This document shows positions 11,201 to 22,626 of a DNA stretch of 64,000 nucleotides, piece by piece. The stretch covers positions 12,497,016 through 12,561,015 of the forward strand of contig NW_024037051.1 in the NCBI RefSeq assembly GCF_015706575.1, given 5' to 3'. The stretch comes from Patiria miniata (Eukaryota; Echinodermata; Asteroidea; Valvatida; Asterinidae). Every line of letters starts with the position of its first letter. Within the stretch, counting starts at the first letter, position 1. Made by a program: the position numbers and the translations under genes. Below the pieces are notes generated by a model. It had not been told where the DNA came from and searched no databases. It worked only from the letters and a program-made list of their open reading frames with translations.

Positions 11201-14050
11201 ACAAGAAGGGAACCGTTACTGCTGTCCATATACACTCCAATTAACGACAAACAGTCTGCTTTATTTATTTACTTTACCTGCCATTAATTTTGTAGAAATG
11301 AAGAACCTATGAAATAAAAGTAGGCCTGCGTAATTTTATTTTTCATTAATTGCCCTTAACGGTCTTTGCACGCATGAGATACGCCGTAGTTCTCGGGGGA
11401 AAAAAATCGATATCTGGCGGTTCTTTCATCAAAAGAACACAGTTTTTTGCATGAAATATGCAGTGAGACCTTTCTTTATGACCAAAACAGCAGTCAGGAG
11501 CAGCAGAAATTTTATGAAAAATTAAAAAAGATTCTCTTTGTTAATATTGCTACGCGAGTGGTGATGAATACGTAATAAACAGCGACCACATCTCCCACGT
11601 GCGGCACACCAAGCGTGAATTAGGTCGGAAAGACGCGGTAAAATGCCAATCTTAATTTTGATGCACGTGGAAAGGTATAGGGAAGGTGTCGCAAACAGTT
11701 TCACGGAAATTAAATTATCATTTGGATGGCGTTGCCGCGGGGGGCCTGCGGCTAATTATATCCCTGTAATATACACATTCATGAAAATTGCTTCTTCTTT
11801 TCCCCCTTGGTGCACTCCGGGTTGCAACGCGGTATTTGGTTGCTATTTTCTCGTTGGTTTTTTTTCCCGCGCAAAATTAATTACTAGGCAACGGCCGCTT
11901 ACGTTTGTGAGTTGGTGTCTTGGTGAGGTCACCAAGGATGAACCAAGTGTATTAGACCGTGGTGTTCAGGCTCTATACATAAAAGAAACAGATATTTAAT
12001 ATTTGATAACCGAACAGTCCCAATCGATTAAGTAAAAAAGGGACCTTTGAAGATTACCAATTCATGACAAGGGAAAAATCGATGACATTCACTGATAATA
12101 TCAATCCACACAGACGCGTCTTGTGTAACAAGACAGTGGCACATTGTGGTGCAGTCGTCTTATACAATAGAGCAAGCAGGTCCTGCCAGTTCACGCTCAC
12201 TTCTTTTTACGTGAAAGTCTTCGCACCAAGCACCGCCTTGAATGAAAACATATAATGCTCGTATTTTCACGATTTTCTGGAAGAGTATCCTCTTAAGCTG
12301 AAACTCTAACCGGTCAAAAACATCTGGCTTGCAAATCTATCTATTAAAAATGAAATCCGTACCCGTAAGACCCCAATTCGCCTAAAGAGGTGTTTAAAAG
12401 GGTTTATCAACTTAGACATGGGTCCGGTATTCTCAAGACACTCAACGAACATCCTTGTTTTCATGTCCATCTGAATACGGCAAGAAGAGAGGGGTCATCA
12501 CTCCTGTTCTCATTTGCACGGATGTGTGGAAAATTTGACCTGATTACAGAATTATACACACTAACGGTGAGGATAACGGTATCATATTATCGTTAGCCTT
12601 TGAAAATCCTCTCCCAATGGAGATGATCACGACAAAGGTTTACACGTCGGCACGGTCTCTCCGGAGCAATTTTGACTTACACAAGTGGGTTTAATTCGCT
12701 TCCTTCATCAACTTTTCCCCTCAAAATCTTGTTGTTCCTTTTTCAAATTTACGAACGCATCTTTTTTTTTTCCCTTGCGCAACTCCCTTATGAGGACAAC
12801 GTCCAGAAGAGCTCATATCCCAGGCAATGAAAATAGATCCAACCTCATTGAAGCCATTTTTTGGGGGGGGGGGGGGCTGGTAAAGTTGATTGCTTTTGAA
12901 CGAGTTTGCAATCGTCGGCGAGAATCTTAAATTTGTTGTCGTCTGGTACTCATCGAGTTGTATAACATTGGCAGTTGTGCATAGGCACCAGCGATATAAC
13001 TGCAGTCCAATTTACAAGGGGTTACTGGATGGGGATTCATATTTTTCTGGAGGGGACACTGAAAAAGGTCGCATTGCCTTAATACCCTTAATTACGTGCG
13101 GGGCATGGGGCGGGGCAAAGGCCTCGAAGGGGGGGGGGCGACGTGCCTCCCTTCTCTCTTAACTTACTTATTATAGACGTAGGCTTTTTTGGCAGCATTT
13201 GTTTACTCTTTAAGAATTGCCTGCCTGTTTTTTCATCTTGTTTTATTGTTGGTTTATTGTGTCATGCCAAAGACATTTTTCAAAAAAGATTGTGTGATAC
13301 CTTTCGTCCTTTTTGGCACTGATAAACTTTTCTATATCCAGTTTCATTTTCACTTTTTTTGTAACAGTGTACAATGTATACGAACATTGATGTGCTGTAA
13401 ATCAAAGCTTTGGCGTGCATAATCATGAACAAAAGTACAAAACTAGCGATAAACTAGACCTTACGCAGACTTTATTAGGTGTCAAAACGTATCACCTGTT
13501 TTAACAGTCGTAATTTTGATTAATTATTGGGTTTTTTATTAATTGTTTGTGAGTGTATTATAGTATCGAGAGCAGGACTTCCAGAATTAGGTCAATTATC
13601 GCTCCTTATCATAATTTAATTTAGCTAATATCGAAGCTTGCGGCGTGACATTAAAGAATTTCCCGTTTTATCCATGACTGGGATCGCTGAATTGGAAGAG
13701 AATATTCACGTCTACAAAACAGGAATCCCACAAAGAGTGTGTTTTTTACGGTCTGTTTCGTTGGCGTTCGGAGCAATTAAAGACCATCCAATATCTTGCT
13801 TGTGAAAAGAAAGAAGTCAAGGCGATAATTAATTTCACTGTCCAGAGCACCTGTTGTGTTCAATTACAGTTATAAGACCGTCGTTTCAGTCCTATCGAGG
13901 TGTGGAAGTGAGGAGCCTGCAATAGCGACCACTATTCACAGTACACGGTTGCTTTCCGACCCATTTGCAAATTATGAGGGACAGCTTTTAATATGAGGAC
14001 AGAGAGAAATATGTGGGAGCACTGCTAATTTCATGTAATAAAGCCAGGTA
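8300..14050. other. Non-coding stretch, no gene or complete repeat seen
   Basis: Contains homopolymers (C-run near 8742, A-run near 10276, G-runs near 10358, 12860 and 13130) and a short ACCA repeat near 9815. Frames are short and AT-biased, and none is flanked by convincing splice sites. The end of the block, 13.5-14.05 kb, is low in repeats and may include upstream regulatory DNA. Confidence 0.45.
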
Positions 14051-14053
14051 AGC

Positions 14054-14515
14054 CACGTGACCCGCCCACATTAAATAACGTCACGGCTCCTAGACTGTTT
14101 CTGATAGCTGCTGTCTTTATAACCTGCACATGCGCAGATGTTGCATACTACATTAGAAAGGTAACTATCGGTTGAGCAAATTTACACAAGATACCTTTTA
14201 ATTTTTATATCGAAGTACATGTAATTAGCTATCGAGGTGATGCCAGTGGAGAATTTAAGTGTGAAATGCACCGCTACGTTCAATTCCCTTTAGGAACAAC
14301 CGTCAGGAGCGATCGTCAAAAGGGATGGTAAACATTCAGTCAATTTCATTCGGACGAAATCGAGTTTTACGTAATGTAAAATTGATGACCGGGTTGTGAG
14401 TCTTCCACGATATACTTCATGAATAATTCATGGGTCGCCGCCAGCCAACCACAACCGGGGAAACTCAGATGCGCGGCGTCTAGTAGTGCTTTGCCCGGAA
14501 CTCCAAGCGGCCAAT
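14054..14515 (+). promoter_or_regulatory. Candidate promoter of the secreted-peptide gene
   Basis: A perfect E-box CACGTG (14054-14059), a CRE-like TAACGTCA (14076-14083) and a TATA-like TTTATAAC (14116-14123) lie close together. A CCAAT box is at 14511-14515, just before a CpG-rich stretch. This lies about 3 kb upstream of the signal-peptide exon and before a possible first exon. The motifs are seen; their use is inferred, and the start site is unknown. Confidence 0.3.
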
Positions 14516-14768
14516 CGTCACGCCTGCTCATCCGCCGCATCGCTTAGCACATCGTACGACGATAACTGATGAAGGCGGTGAACCACAGGACGCGCAGTCA
14601 ACGTTGCGCCGGCAGTCGGGCTTGCTGAGTTGGGCGCTGCGAACGCTTCAAGGGGGAGAGAGAGACTCTGAAAACCGATTCTACCAGAACCCAGCTGTAG
14701 TTCCTCTAGAGTATCAGCCATCAAGCGCGTTAATTGGACTTGGTCTGAAACCACCGGAGCTAGACAAG
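14516..14768 (+). other. Possible non-coding first exon (5' UTR)
   Basis: A CpG-rich, low-repeat stretch ends in GACAAG|GTATGTG, a good donor at 14769. The next strong acceptor on this strand is at 17509, 40 nt before the ATG of the signal-peptide exon, so this could be the first exon of that gene. The 5' end given here is nominal. The frame from 14604 across it encodes nothing I recognise. A splice-junction read is the only firm proof. Confidence 0.3.
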
Positions 14769-15859
14769 GTATGTGCACATGCAGTTCGATTCTCATAAAT
14801 CTTGCAGGTATTATCTAATTGCTTGTGATGTGAGGTGATGAAAGAAAGCAGTGGAATAAAACTGTCAAGCTCTCGTGGCTGATAGATACTGGGCATATTC
14901 TTTATCATATCATAATGTTTGAAACAATATTTCCACTCCGATTATGATGATGATGGTTAGGAATCACAACCTTGACTAAGTCTGATTGGACTTTCGGGCC
15001 CATTTTAGATTTTGTAATTTTGAGAATCTAACGACAATGATGTTTACGTTGTCAAGAATTGCAGACGAGGTCTGAGCTAATAAATGTAAATGTTGTTGAG
15101 CGCTTATTACTCGAATGACACGAACACAATGTCCTGCAGGCGATGATATTTAAAAAAGGTTCTGAAAAAATTCAATCCATTTTCCACCCACCTGTATTGA
15201 ATTTGGGTCTCTTAAAATTTTACGGTTTTTCAGTTGTTTATGATCACAAGTATAGGATCCTTACTATAACTTCTTCGATGCTGTAATATTAGGAAACCAA
15301 ATTAAACAATGGTCCAATAATCATAAATGTATTCCCAATATGATTAACCTCATGCAGAAACTAAAAGGCTGAGAAAATGAACGAGTTAGCCGAGAAAGTC
15401 GTTCGAAAATTTGCGATTCATGAAGTTTAAAATGTAAAGCTCAACATCAATTGGCGCATAAGAGCGCCATAAACTCAAGTGTTCATACCCGACTTCAAAA
15501 CTGTCAAAATGTGTACTTCACTGGCCTACATTTTACCGCTTGAATGATCGATAGGCATTCCACAGCTTTTCCCTGTGAATGTGCTCGTGAACAGCGCCTA
15601 ATGAAGATTTGTTTAAGGACTTGTGGGCTTATTTGATTACCAGGTAATTACTACAATGCTCGCCTCACTCCATGGCTAAGTGGCTATACCAGGCTAACCA
15701 ATGGACATCTTAATGAAACATAATGTGTCTATGTCCTATGGTGCTCATATTGTGTGGTCTGCCGTTGCGGCGTTGCCTCCTTTAACATCTTTCTAAAATG
15801 GACTGAGTTTAAATTGAGATGTTACAGGACGCGTGGTAGAAAGATTTGTTAGAATAATA

Positions 15860-16262
15860 CGCTGAGTTCAGCCCCGTTTTAATCAAGATCATTATGGCAG
15901 GCGTGCCTTCTCATTATCAGCACCCAGTGTGTGGAATAGACTTCCTTATTTTATTCGAAATGACCTTCTATTTTATCTTTTAAGTCAGCTCTAAAAACCA
16001 TATTATTTCCGTCAAGTCAGCACTAAAACCATGTTATTTCCGTCAGGTTTTTAAGTAATATTCCAAGTGATTGTGATTTAAATGTTTTTCTAATGAGTCT
16101 TACTGTGGTTTTAATCAATGTTTCTGATCCACCGTAAATTTTATCGAGCTTTTTAATGCTCTATTATGACTTTTTTATGCGATTAATTTTGTAAAGGGCA
16201 TTGAGATTTTTCTTTTGATGTGTTGCGCTATATAAGAATGCATTATTATTATTACTATTAAT
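15860..16262 (+). mobile_element. 3' end of a LINE (CR1/L2-like look)
   Basis: The frame from 15920 reads APSVWNRLPYFIR, matching the AP-x-LWN-x-LP-x-x-IR motif near the C-terminus of many CR1/L2-type reverse transcriptase ORFs. The AT-rich 3' UTR ends GCGCTATATAAGAATGC followed by an ATT-repeat tail, also typical of these LINEs. The body upstream is missing (5' truncation). A block of about 32 bp containing CCATATTATTTCCGTC is tandemly duplicated at 15982-16044, so the frame is degenerate. Confidence 0.65.
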
Positions 16263-16661
16263 AATTTCCCAAGGGATGCGTATAAAAATCTCTTATTTCA
16301 GCTTATTCGAGCACTCTTGATCATTATTCATAAAATCACTCTCAGAGCAAAATCCTTCCATATGTTCTAAACATACATCTGTGTCATGGCACCTTGCTGA
16401 TATGATCTTTTTGGTTGCTCAATGTCGAGCAATTTTTGTGCCACTCTAATTGCTGAAATATTACTGCAATATTTCCTTTAAAACTCCTCGATATTGCTCA
16501 GTCCATTCTATCGGCACATGCAATCCTTGGCATGAGTATGCCACTGATTATTACAATTTCAAAATTGTGTAATCGAAAATGAACATTTTTGTAAGGCAAA
16601 ACAAATAAAAGCATGAGACGTGAAGGATTCAAACTACTTTTAACTTTCCAAATGTTGTTCC

Positions 16662-16812
16662 TGCACTGTAAATTGGTTCAGTTAAACACTGTTGGGTAAA
16701 ACTTTTTGCCCAATTTTTTTATGAATTAAGTAATTTTTTTTGTTAAATCAGAGAGAAAGTGACCATTTTTTGGAGAGTGTAGAAAATTGACCATTTTTGC
16801 CGGAGAGTGTAG
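16662..16812. repeat. Fragment of the GTTGGGTAAA / ACACTCTCC element
   Basis: CACTGTTGGGTAAAAC and a GGAGAGTGTAG end match the element at 2871-3265. The GGAGAGTGTAG end occurs twice in a row (near 16781 and 16812), suggesting a local duplication or two ends. Confidence 0.5.
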
Positions 16813-16876
16813 GCTGTTGGTCTGTTGACCGACGATTGGCAAAATACCAACTTATTCAACTACATTTTTTAGTGTC

Positions 16877-17398
16877 ACATAAACCACGTTATCCTCACCT
16901 TTTTCTTCTCAAATTAAGTTATCAAAACCACACCATGAAGCTTGATATGAGATGCTTTACAGGGGCGGATCCATATTTTTTGCAGGGGGGGGAGGCACGT
17001 CCAATTTTTTATCAGGAAATCAATGATGAAATCTGGACAGGTTTTTTTTCTCCGTACACTTGGTCACGTGCAATTTCAAAAAGTGTGTGCGTGTTTATGG
17101 TGAACACACACGTGCAACATCTTCTAGGAATTAAGGACAGTAACCAAATCGAGAATCACCTCGATTAGAAAACGTGTACAAAACCAATGAGAACTGTTGC
17201 GAAAAAGTTGAGGTATAAACAAAGGAAAAGGGAAGAGGCTGTGTGTGGGAGTGTTGCGGACAGGCGGACACAATTATTATTTGTATACTTGTCATGGGGG
17301 GGGGTTCAGAACAGGGTTTTTAAACCCTCCCCCCCCCCCTCCGCCTCTGGATCCGCTCCTGCTTTTAGCGCATACCTGCATGGTTTAGGCAGGCTTTA
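16877..17398 (+). pseudogene. Decayed duplicate of the signal-peptide exon start, split by a MITE
   Basis: The stretch 16877-16959 matches the acceptor region and first codons of the real exon at 17457-17575: shared ATAAACCACG, a TCCTCACCT tract, and a start reading MKLDMRC against MNLDLRC. A MITE (16960-17361) interrupts it, and the match resumes after the MITE (TTTTAGCGCATACCTG against CTTAGCGCCTGCCTG). With the insert ignored, the copy reads M-K-L-D-M-R-C-F-S-A-Y-L, then drifts and meets a stop about 18 codons in. The acceptor CAG of the real exon is not kept. This is a local duplicate about 580 bp upstream of the working exon and is almost certainly dead. Confidence 0.7.
16960..17361. mobile_element. 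402-bp MITE with CAGGGGCGGATCCA termini
   Basis: The left end CAGGGGCGGATCCA is mirrored by the right end TGGATCCGCTCCTG. Next to the ends lie a G-rich tract (left) and a C-rich tract (right). Flanks read CTTTA and CTTTTA, an imperfect short target duplication. Ends of this kind are common on small non-autonomous elements of animals; I do not assign a superfamily. It sits inside the duplicated exon copy, so it inserted after that duplication. Confidence 0.8.
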
Positions 17399-17509
17399 AT
17401 ATACACAATTCACCTAATTATTGAACTAAAACCTTGATTTTCCAACCGTTGGTCCTCAGATAAACCACGACATCTTCCTCACCTGTTTCTATTTCCTCCC
17501 AACCAACAG

Positions 17510-17549
17510 TGACCTAATACCATATCACCCTTCAACCACCACCATCATC
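17510..17549 (+). other. 5' UTR part of the signal-peptide exon, with splice acceptor
   Basis: A long pyrimidine tract (CTGTTTCTATTTCCTCCC) followed by AACCAACAG puts the acceptor at 17509. Forty bases of leader precede the ATG at 17550. This implies at least one upstream non-coding exon, for which 14516-14768 is the candidate. Confidence 0.65.
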
Positions 17550-17825
17550 ATGAACCTTGATCTGAGATGCCTTAGCGCCTGCCTGGTCCTCCTGGCCCTA
17601 CTGGGGATCTCCCTGGCGGTACCCATAGACCTGTACGAACCCGAGGCCTGGCAGGAGACCGACGCGGAGGGGGTCAAGAGAGGCGACGCTGCCGGGGGAG
17701 ACGGCTGGATGTACCCGCTGGTGCCTCCCCGGGAAGTCCGGGGCCGTAAGCAGTGGCGGTCCAATCCTTACAAGATGCTCAGCAGGGTGGACGACAGCGT
17801 CAAGACCTTCAGTTCCAGAATTTCG
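17550..17825 (+). CDS. Secreted cysteine-rich peptide precursor, exon with signal peptide
   Basis: This is the first coding exon of a predicted neuropeptide or hormone precursor. Residues 1-23 form a clear signal peptide: a short N-region, the hydrophobic core LVLLALLG, and likely cleavage after SLA. A dibasic KR is at 43-44, and Gly-Arg-Lys at 65-67. The 20 residues between them (45-64, with a WMYPLVPP core) could be released and C-terminally amidated using Gly65, and the next fragment would begin with Gln68. The exon ends after TCG (Ser92) at 17825 with donor GTGAGT. Reading on gives a stop after two codons, so splicing is needed. Third positions are strongly G/C, unlike the AT-rich flanks. 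The ATG is the first in the exon and directly precedes the signal peptide. The next exon, 47878-48033, matches in phase and codon style. The coding call is strong; the hormone role is inferred. Confidence 0.75.
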
Positions 17826-17911
17826 GTGAGTTGAAGACACTCATTTTGATTTTTAAATCGCATTGTACCCCACCTTTGAAGCAGTTGGGAAATTGTATGT
17901 AACAACATCTG

Positions 17912-17960
17912 TTCCTTACATCAGTGGTACAATTTCCTTACATCAGTGGTTAAATTTCAT
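17912..17960. repeat. Short tandem duplication of about 24 bp
   Basis: The block TTCCTTACATCAGTGGT is repeated directly just inside the donor side of the intron. Confidence 0.7.
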
Positions 17961-18045
17961 GTAACGAAACATGCCTTTTTTTTTTTAATTACACAGCTTT
18001 CTTAATTGCCTATAACACGGCTAAAGTTGCGCCAGAGTCCACATA

Positions 18046-18492
18046 TACAGTAAAAAAAAAACGAAACACAAATGTTGGGACCATTGTTTAGGGAAGTTCT
18101 GCATGTAGCATTTTCAAAATCTAGGATATGAAAGCCCAAGTCATAAGCTTTCTTTTAGTACAAGAATCATTCAAATCACCTATGTACTTTTCAAGTTACG
18201 GAATTTTAAACACAACCACCGTTTTAAGGTTCTGTCCACGGATCACAAAAAAAGTTCAGTGTTCTTTCAGCAAAACGAAAATGAATCACATAGGGATGTG
18301 TGTGAATTGTGAATTTCGTGATCCGTGGACAGAACCTTAAAACGGTACATAAGTGATTTGAATGATTCTTGTACTAAAAGAAAGCTTATGAATTGGGCTT
18401 TCATATCCTAGATTTTGAAAGTGCTACATGCAGAACGTCAATAAAACAATAGTCCCGACATTTGGGTTTCGTTGTTTTTTACTCACCCTGTA
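18046..18492. mobile_element. Palindromic MITE, TACAGGGTGAGT family, copy 1
   Basis: The right end reads ACTCACCCTGTA, and the left end is a decayed TACAGTAAAAAA. Inside, the two arms are close inverted copies over about 200 bp each: CTGCATGTAGC, GATATGAAAGCCC and CCGTTTTAAGGTTCTGTCC each have their complement in the other arm. The flanks are TA. A third partial copy of the right arm lies at 23036-23244. It has no coding capacity and looks like a Tc1/mariner-type derivative. Confidence 0.85.
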
Positions 18493-18653
18493 TTGTGCTG
18501 TGTCAAATTTGAAAAAGGAATTTAACGCACAACAAAACAGATTTGAAAATGTTACTTTACAAATTTCTATTTTATACCCATCAACGAAGTAACGAAGCAA
18601 CTGCAATGTCCATGAAACCCTTCACTGATTTACATTTGTCTTAGTTCTTTCCA

Positions 18654-19399
18654 TACAGAGTGAGGCAAAAAAAGAAAGTGATCGAATTAGGAAAATAAAA
18701 TAAAAAGTATTTGGCTCGCTCCATTGCGTAAAAATAACGTCGGGATGACGTATGTTATTGACTATAGCAACTGTGAAAATTTCACGTAATTTGCATTATC
18801 TACTCCCAAATTGTGTCAATTTTAATAATTGTAATTTGCACACGCCATTCCCAAGTTATGTCAATTTTAATAAAAAGATCACAAAATTGAGCTGTCCAAC
18901 ACTGATCATTTACCGTTCTACGAACTGATGAATACCCATTAAATACAATGAAACGTTGACGTTTTCCCACCTCCCTGAATGAACGAAAACTTGCAAAGGA
19001 AAACAGATAAAAATCGCCATCAATATTTCAGGAAAAAAACGAGAGTTGACTTGTTCCTCATGTTAAAAACACAAAATCTTACAGTACAAATAATTTTTCA
19101 GTCTTGACTCAAAATGATTAAAATCTCATTTATATTTGAATGCCTGTTTGTAATCTGTAATTCTCACTCAGCTCAGTAGCTTCCAATGGCATGCGCATTT
19201 CATTGACAGCTATGAAAATAGGTTCTTTTAGTAAAACATGCATAATTTCTGATAGCATGGATCAATGTCAGTATTTTTTGTTTCACATGAGTGGAGTATC
19301 ATGCTCTTTTAAGACATGCTTTATTGGTGTATCAAATTTGATAGCTTTTTAAGAAAATAATCATTAGTCCTTGTCACTTTCTTTTTGACTCACCCTGTA
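18654..19399. mobile_element. MITE-like DNA element, TACAGGGTGAGTC family, copy 2
   Basis: Left end TACAGAGTGAGGCAAAAA with AGAAAGTGA; right end TCACTTTCTTTTTGACTC then ACCCTGTA. The TIR is about 27 bp with TA at both outer ends. The body of about 690 bp differs from copy 1, so the two share only ends, as expected for different deletion derivatives of one family. No frame with transposase motifs was seen. Confidence 0.8.
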
Positions 19400-20749
19400 T
19401 AATGGACAGTTGATTAGATGTTACTATGTCGCAATGACGATCCACGTAAAGTATGGATAGCTCTCTTCATTTCGTTTTTTCAAGTTCGTTTTTCCTTTTC
19501 TTTTTCTTTTTCGTTATACATAGACGTACTTTTCGTAACGAACACCTCTCGCCAATGACATGTGTCTCCTTTATTCAATCGTCTTCATTTTATACGATTT
19601 GGCGGATTCTGATTCCTTTAAAAACGTTTGAGATGGAACGTGCCCCACAAGGATTTTTTTGAACGTTCTGTTTGGAAATGTACTTTTTTCCCCGTAAGAT
19701 TGAGTGTAACAGTCCCATTTTGGAACACGTGGCATTTCCAATGATAACAAAACATACTCTTATCGCCGGTATTCAACCGTTTTGAAACAGGTGGTGTTTC
19801 TCTAGGAATGTTCCACCTGTCGTCAGTTTTCAGAAGTTCCGTAGAAATTATGCTACTCAAAGAATCAAAGGCCAAAGAATCAAAACTGCAAATTAAGAGT
19901 GTGGGGAAAAACAGCATTTGGCGCAGTTATTCCCCTTCCCCGTACTGTATAATCTAAATTGCATTCAAGATAGCACCTGGTCATCTGTTATGGTATTTGC
20001 TTCGTCGCTGAATTTGCACGATATACTTCGCTACGCTTGTAGTTGTACGCATGACGGACTCACGATTTCAAACGGACGATCATAAAAGATCACTTTATGA
20101 AAAACGGATGCACTTTTAAATTTCAGGCATTAAATGTAAGCTTGAGAAATGCTAATTGCGGTTGACTTTTGTACTCTAGCGGTGGTCTTGGATTTGTAAG
20201 ACTGATTGCTTTAATTAAGAACTGGTTCTGATGGTACTTTGTGCTTAAACATCTAATTTGAATGTCAATGACGCAAAGGGGCCTATATCAACTTTTTTTA
20301 AATTTAGATAAGCCGTCTTTTTTATACGTATTATACGTACTCTATTAATTTATTTCTAGCAAGAATATTCCAGTATAACTTGAGTTATACGATTTAAACT
20401 GAGATTTAGGAAAATAGGATGAAAATAGAAAATCTTGCCCATTTTTTTAATAAAAAGTCAACAGCCAAATAAAAGAGATATACCGACCAGCGTTGGAAAT
20501 TAATATAAAAATACAAATGTTCTTGAAAAAGTCAGCACACCAGGTGCCATGATTTCACAGGATGCTTTAGGCCGTCATTCACTAACAGTCCATTAAGGTA
20601 TTTCGTGATAATTGATGTTTGCAAATGTTGTATACTCCCCTTTAAGACATCTTAAACCTTGGCCATCTGGGATGAACGTTCTGCGGTTGGCCTTGATATG
20701 TGTCACTTGATGATGCTTGGCTGACCATTGCTATTGATGCGTACTCAAA
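19400..20749. other. Intronic sequence with no recognised feature
   Basis: AT-rich. The two overlapping short frames near 19.5-19.9 kb have no recognisable domain or coding composition. Confidence 0.5.
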
Positions 20750-21972
20750 GCCCGGTGCACACCTTTCCGTTTTTACCGGTTCACCGGATCACCGGGCAAT
20801 CGTACAGAGGTGTGATGTGCACTAAATATTCGGACCGATCTGACCGTGCATCGGGCGACCGGATGAAATCAAACATGATTGATGTTTCGCATTCGATGTC
20901 ACCGGATCCAATGTCACCGGAAAGTGTGCGAGCGGGACGTCGATTTCACCGGACGCGATATATATGTTTATATATTTATTACATTTCTTTACTTAGGGTA
21001 TGCCCAAACAGTTTAAAACTGGTTTCCATTGGGACCCTGCATACACTACAATAATGACACACTTTATGTACAAATGCAGTACATTACAAATACAATACAG
21101 CACAATGAAATAAAATAAAAGCTGATGGGATTACTGCACGATTGTAAAACAACTATTATTAATATTGTACAACTATTACAAAGAAACATGTACAGTTTGA
21201 AACGACATCGCTAACAGACTTTCCTAAAGGCCAAGGGTAAAATAAGTGAACACGACGAATTTGGACATTTCTTGTGACATCGTCAAAATAAATTTCTATA
21301 GGCCTACATTCGCTGATGTTGACCAATCAGATTTACGAGGAAAATCACATGGTTGCAGACCAGTAAATAAACTGCCATTGCCAAGTGATAAATACGCCCA
21401 CTTCCGAAATTCAGAAAAAAATACTCACAACTTTTGGGACACACATCAAATTAAAGCTAATTTCATCATCCTCCATTTTCTGTTCAATTTTCCGGGGTTT
21501 AACCTTCAACTTTTAGGAGAACATTTCATCCGAAGATAATCACCGTAAAATGTAGTCCTGTAGCCCATCGCCATTTTGAAAAAAAAAAGGTTGCATGCGC
21601 TCCATTGCAAAATAGAGTTGTAATTCCAAATTTCATTCGAATTTCACAGAAATACGAGCTTGCAGTCCTGTGCACGTCTTCCTCCCTTCTTTTTAGTTTA
21701 TGTCCCACAGAATGCTCTAATGTATACCGGAGAATTTGAAGGCATGCAGATCGTGACTTGGCCGGCGTAAGCAACTTCGGACCTACTTACTGGCCTGCAA
21801 GCCCAATCATGATTCACAAATCGACGGCTGCCATTTTGTCATCATGTGACTTATCATCATGTGACCGATTATAGAACAGAATCGGGCATGTGTTCGGGTG
21901 CGTTTCTGTCCGGTGATGAGGTGATCCGGTGATCCGGTGAACCGGTAAAATCGGCAAGGTGTGCGCCGGCCT
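20750..21972. mobile_element. DNA transposon derivative with GGCCGGTGCACACC termini
   Basis: The left end GCCCGGTGCACACCTT with TTTTACCGGTTCACCGGATC matches, inverted, the right end GATCCGGTGAACCGGTAAAA with AAGGTGTGCGCCGGCC. The TIRs are about 50 bp. CACCGGA motifs recur as subterminal repeats on both sides (near 20895-20955 and 21910-21945). The 1.2-kb interior has no transposase frame, and part of it is a minus-strand LINE tail. The target duplication is not clear. Confidence 0.8.
20963..21062 (-). mobile_element. LINE-type 3' tail nested in the TIR element
   Basis: On the minus strand: GGGTCCCAATGGAAACCAGTT, then TTTGGGCATACCCT and an A/T-rich tail. It shares the GGG..ACCCT-plus-tail layout with 5391-5460. 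Lying inside the 20750-21972 element, it is the younger insertion. Confidence 0.5.
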
Positions 21973-22451
21973 TAAGGGATACGTAGCGTACCTTCATTCT
22001 GTCAAATTACTGTTAGGAGCACCAAACTTACCGAATGATTTTACATGGTCTACAGACAGTGGGTGTCACATGTCCTCAAAGGAACCTTTTGGGGATTCTT
22101 CTTTTCGCTATAGTAGTAATTTGTTGCACGATGGCTTTAATCTACAGGACAGGGGGTTAAGTGAGTGTAGAGCCGTGAAAGCTGAGTGTATTTGACACGG
22201 TAGCTGTATCAGAGAGCGTGTATCAGAGGCTGTAAAGAGCGTGACAAGTTCTCGATTTATAGGTATGCTGCGATAACCTTACGGGGGAAAGTATTTCAAT
22301 TTGCCAACCATTAAGCTATTAAAAAAAATTGTAGAGATAAGATGATGCTGTTCCGGATCCGTCAGCTTAAAATGGGAATTCTGCTGGGGAATCTTGTCCA
22401 GAATGTTCATAATCTTCCGCACCATGGGGAAATATGGGATGCTCTTAAAAG

Positions 22452-22626
22452 TATAGACCTTTATCATGCTGCCACCACTTTTAGTCATGTATCCAATAAC
22501 AGTACTGAATGATAATGCTTTTTTGTTCAAAAAGGAACCAGACTGTTTTTCCTTCCATCCTCACTTTGGTTACGTCGAGTTGAATTGGAAAAAATTATGA
22601 TGGCCGCAACATGATAATGGTCTATT
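22452..22626 (+). mobile_element. 175-bp MITE, ATAGACCTTTATCATG family, copy 1
   Basis: Left TATAGACCTTTATCATGC and right GCAACATGATAATGGTCTAT are inverted partners. The interior (CAGTACTGAATGATAATG, AAAAGGAACCAGACT, CTTTGGTTACGT) matches the copy at 56513-56688 throughout, in the opposite orientation. Confidence 0.85.

Noticed and set aside
14518-14796. 92-codon minus-strand frame over the CpG-rich stretch
   Set aside because: No initiation or splice context and no domain. The plus-strand donor at 14769 fits a plus-strand exon better.
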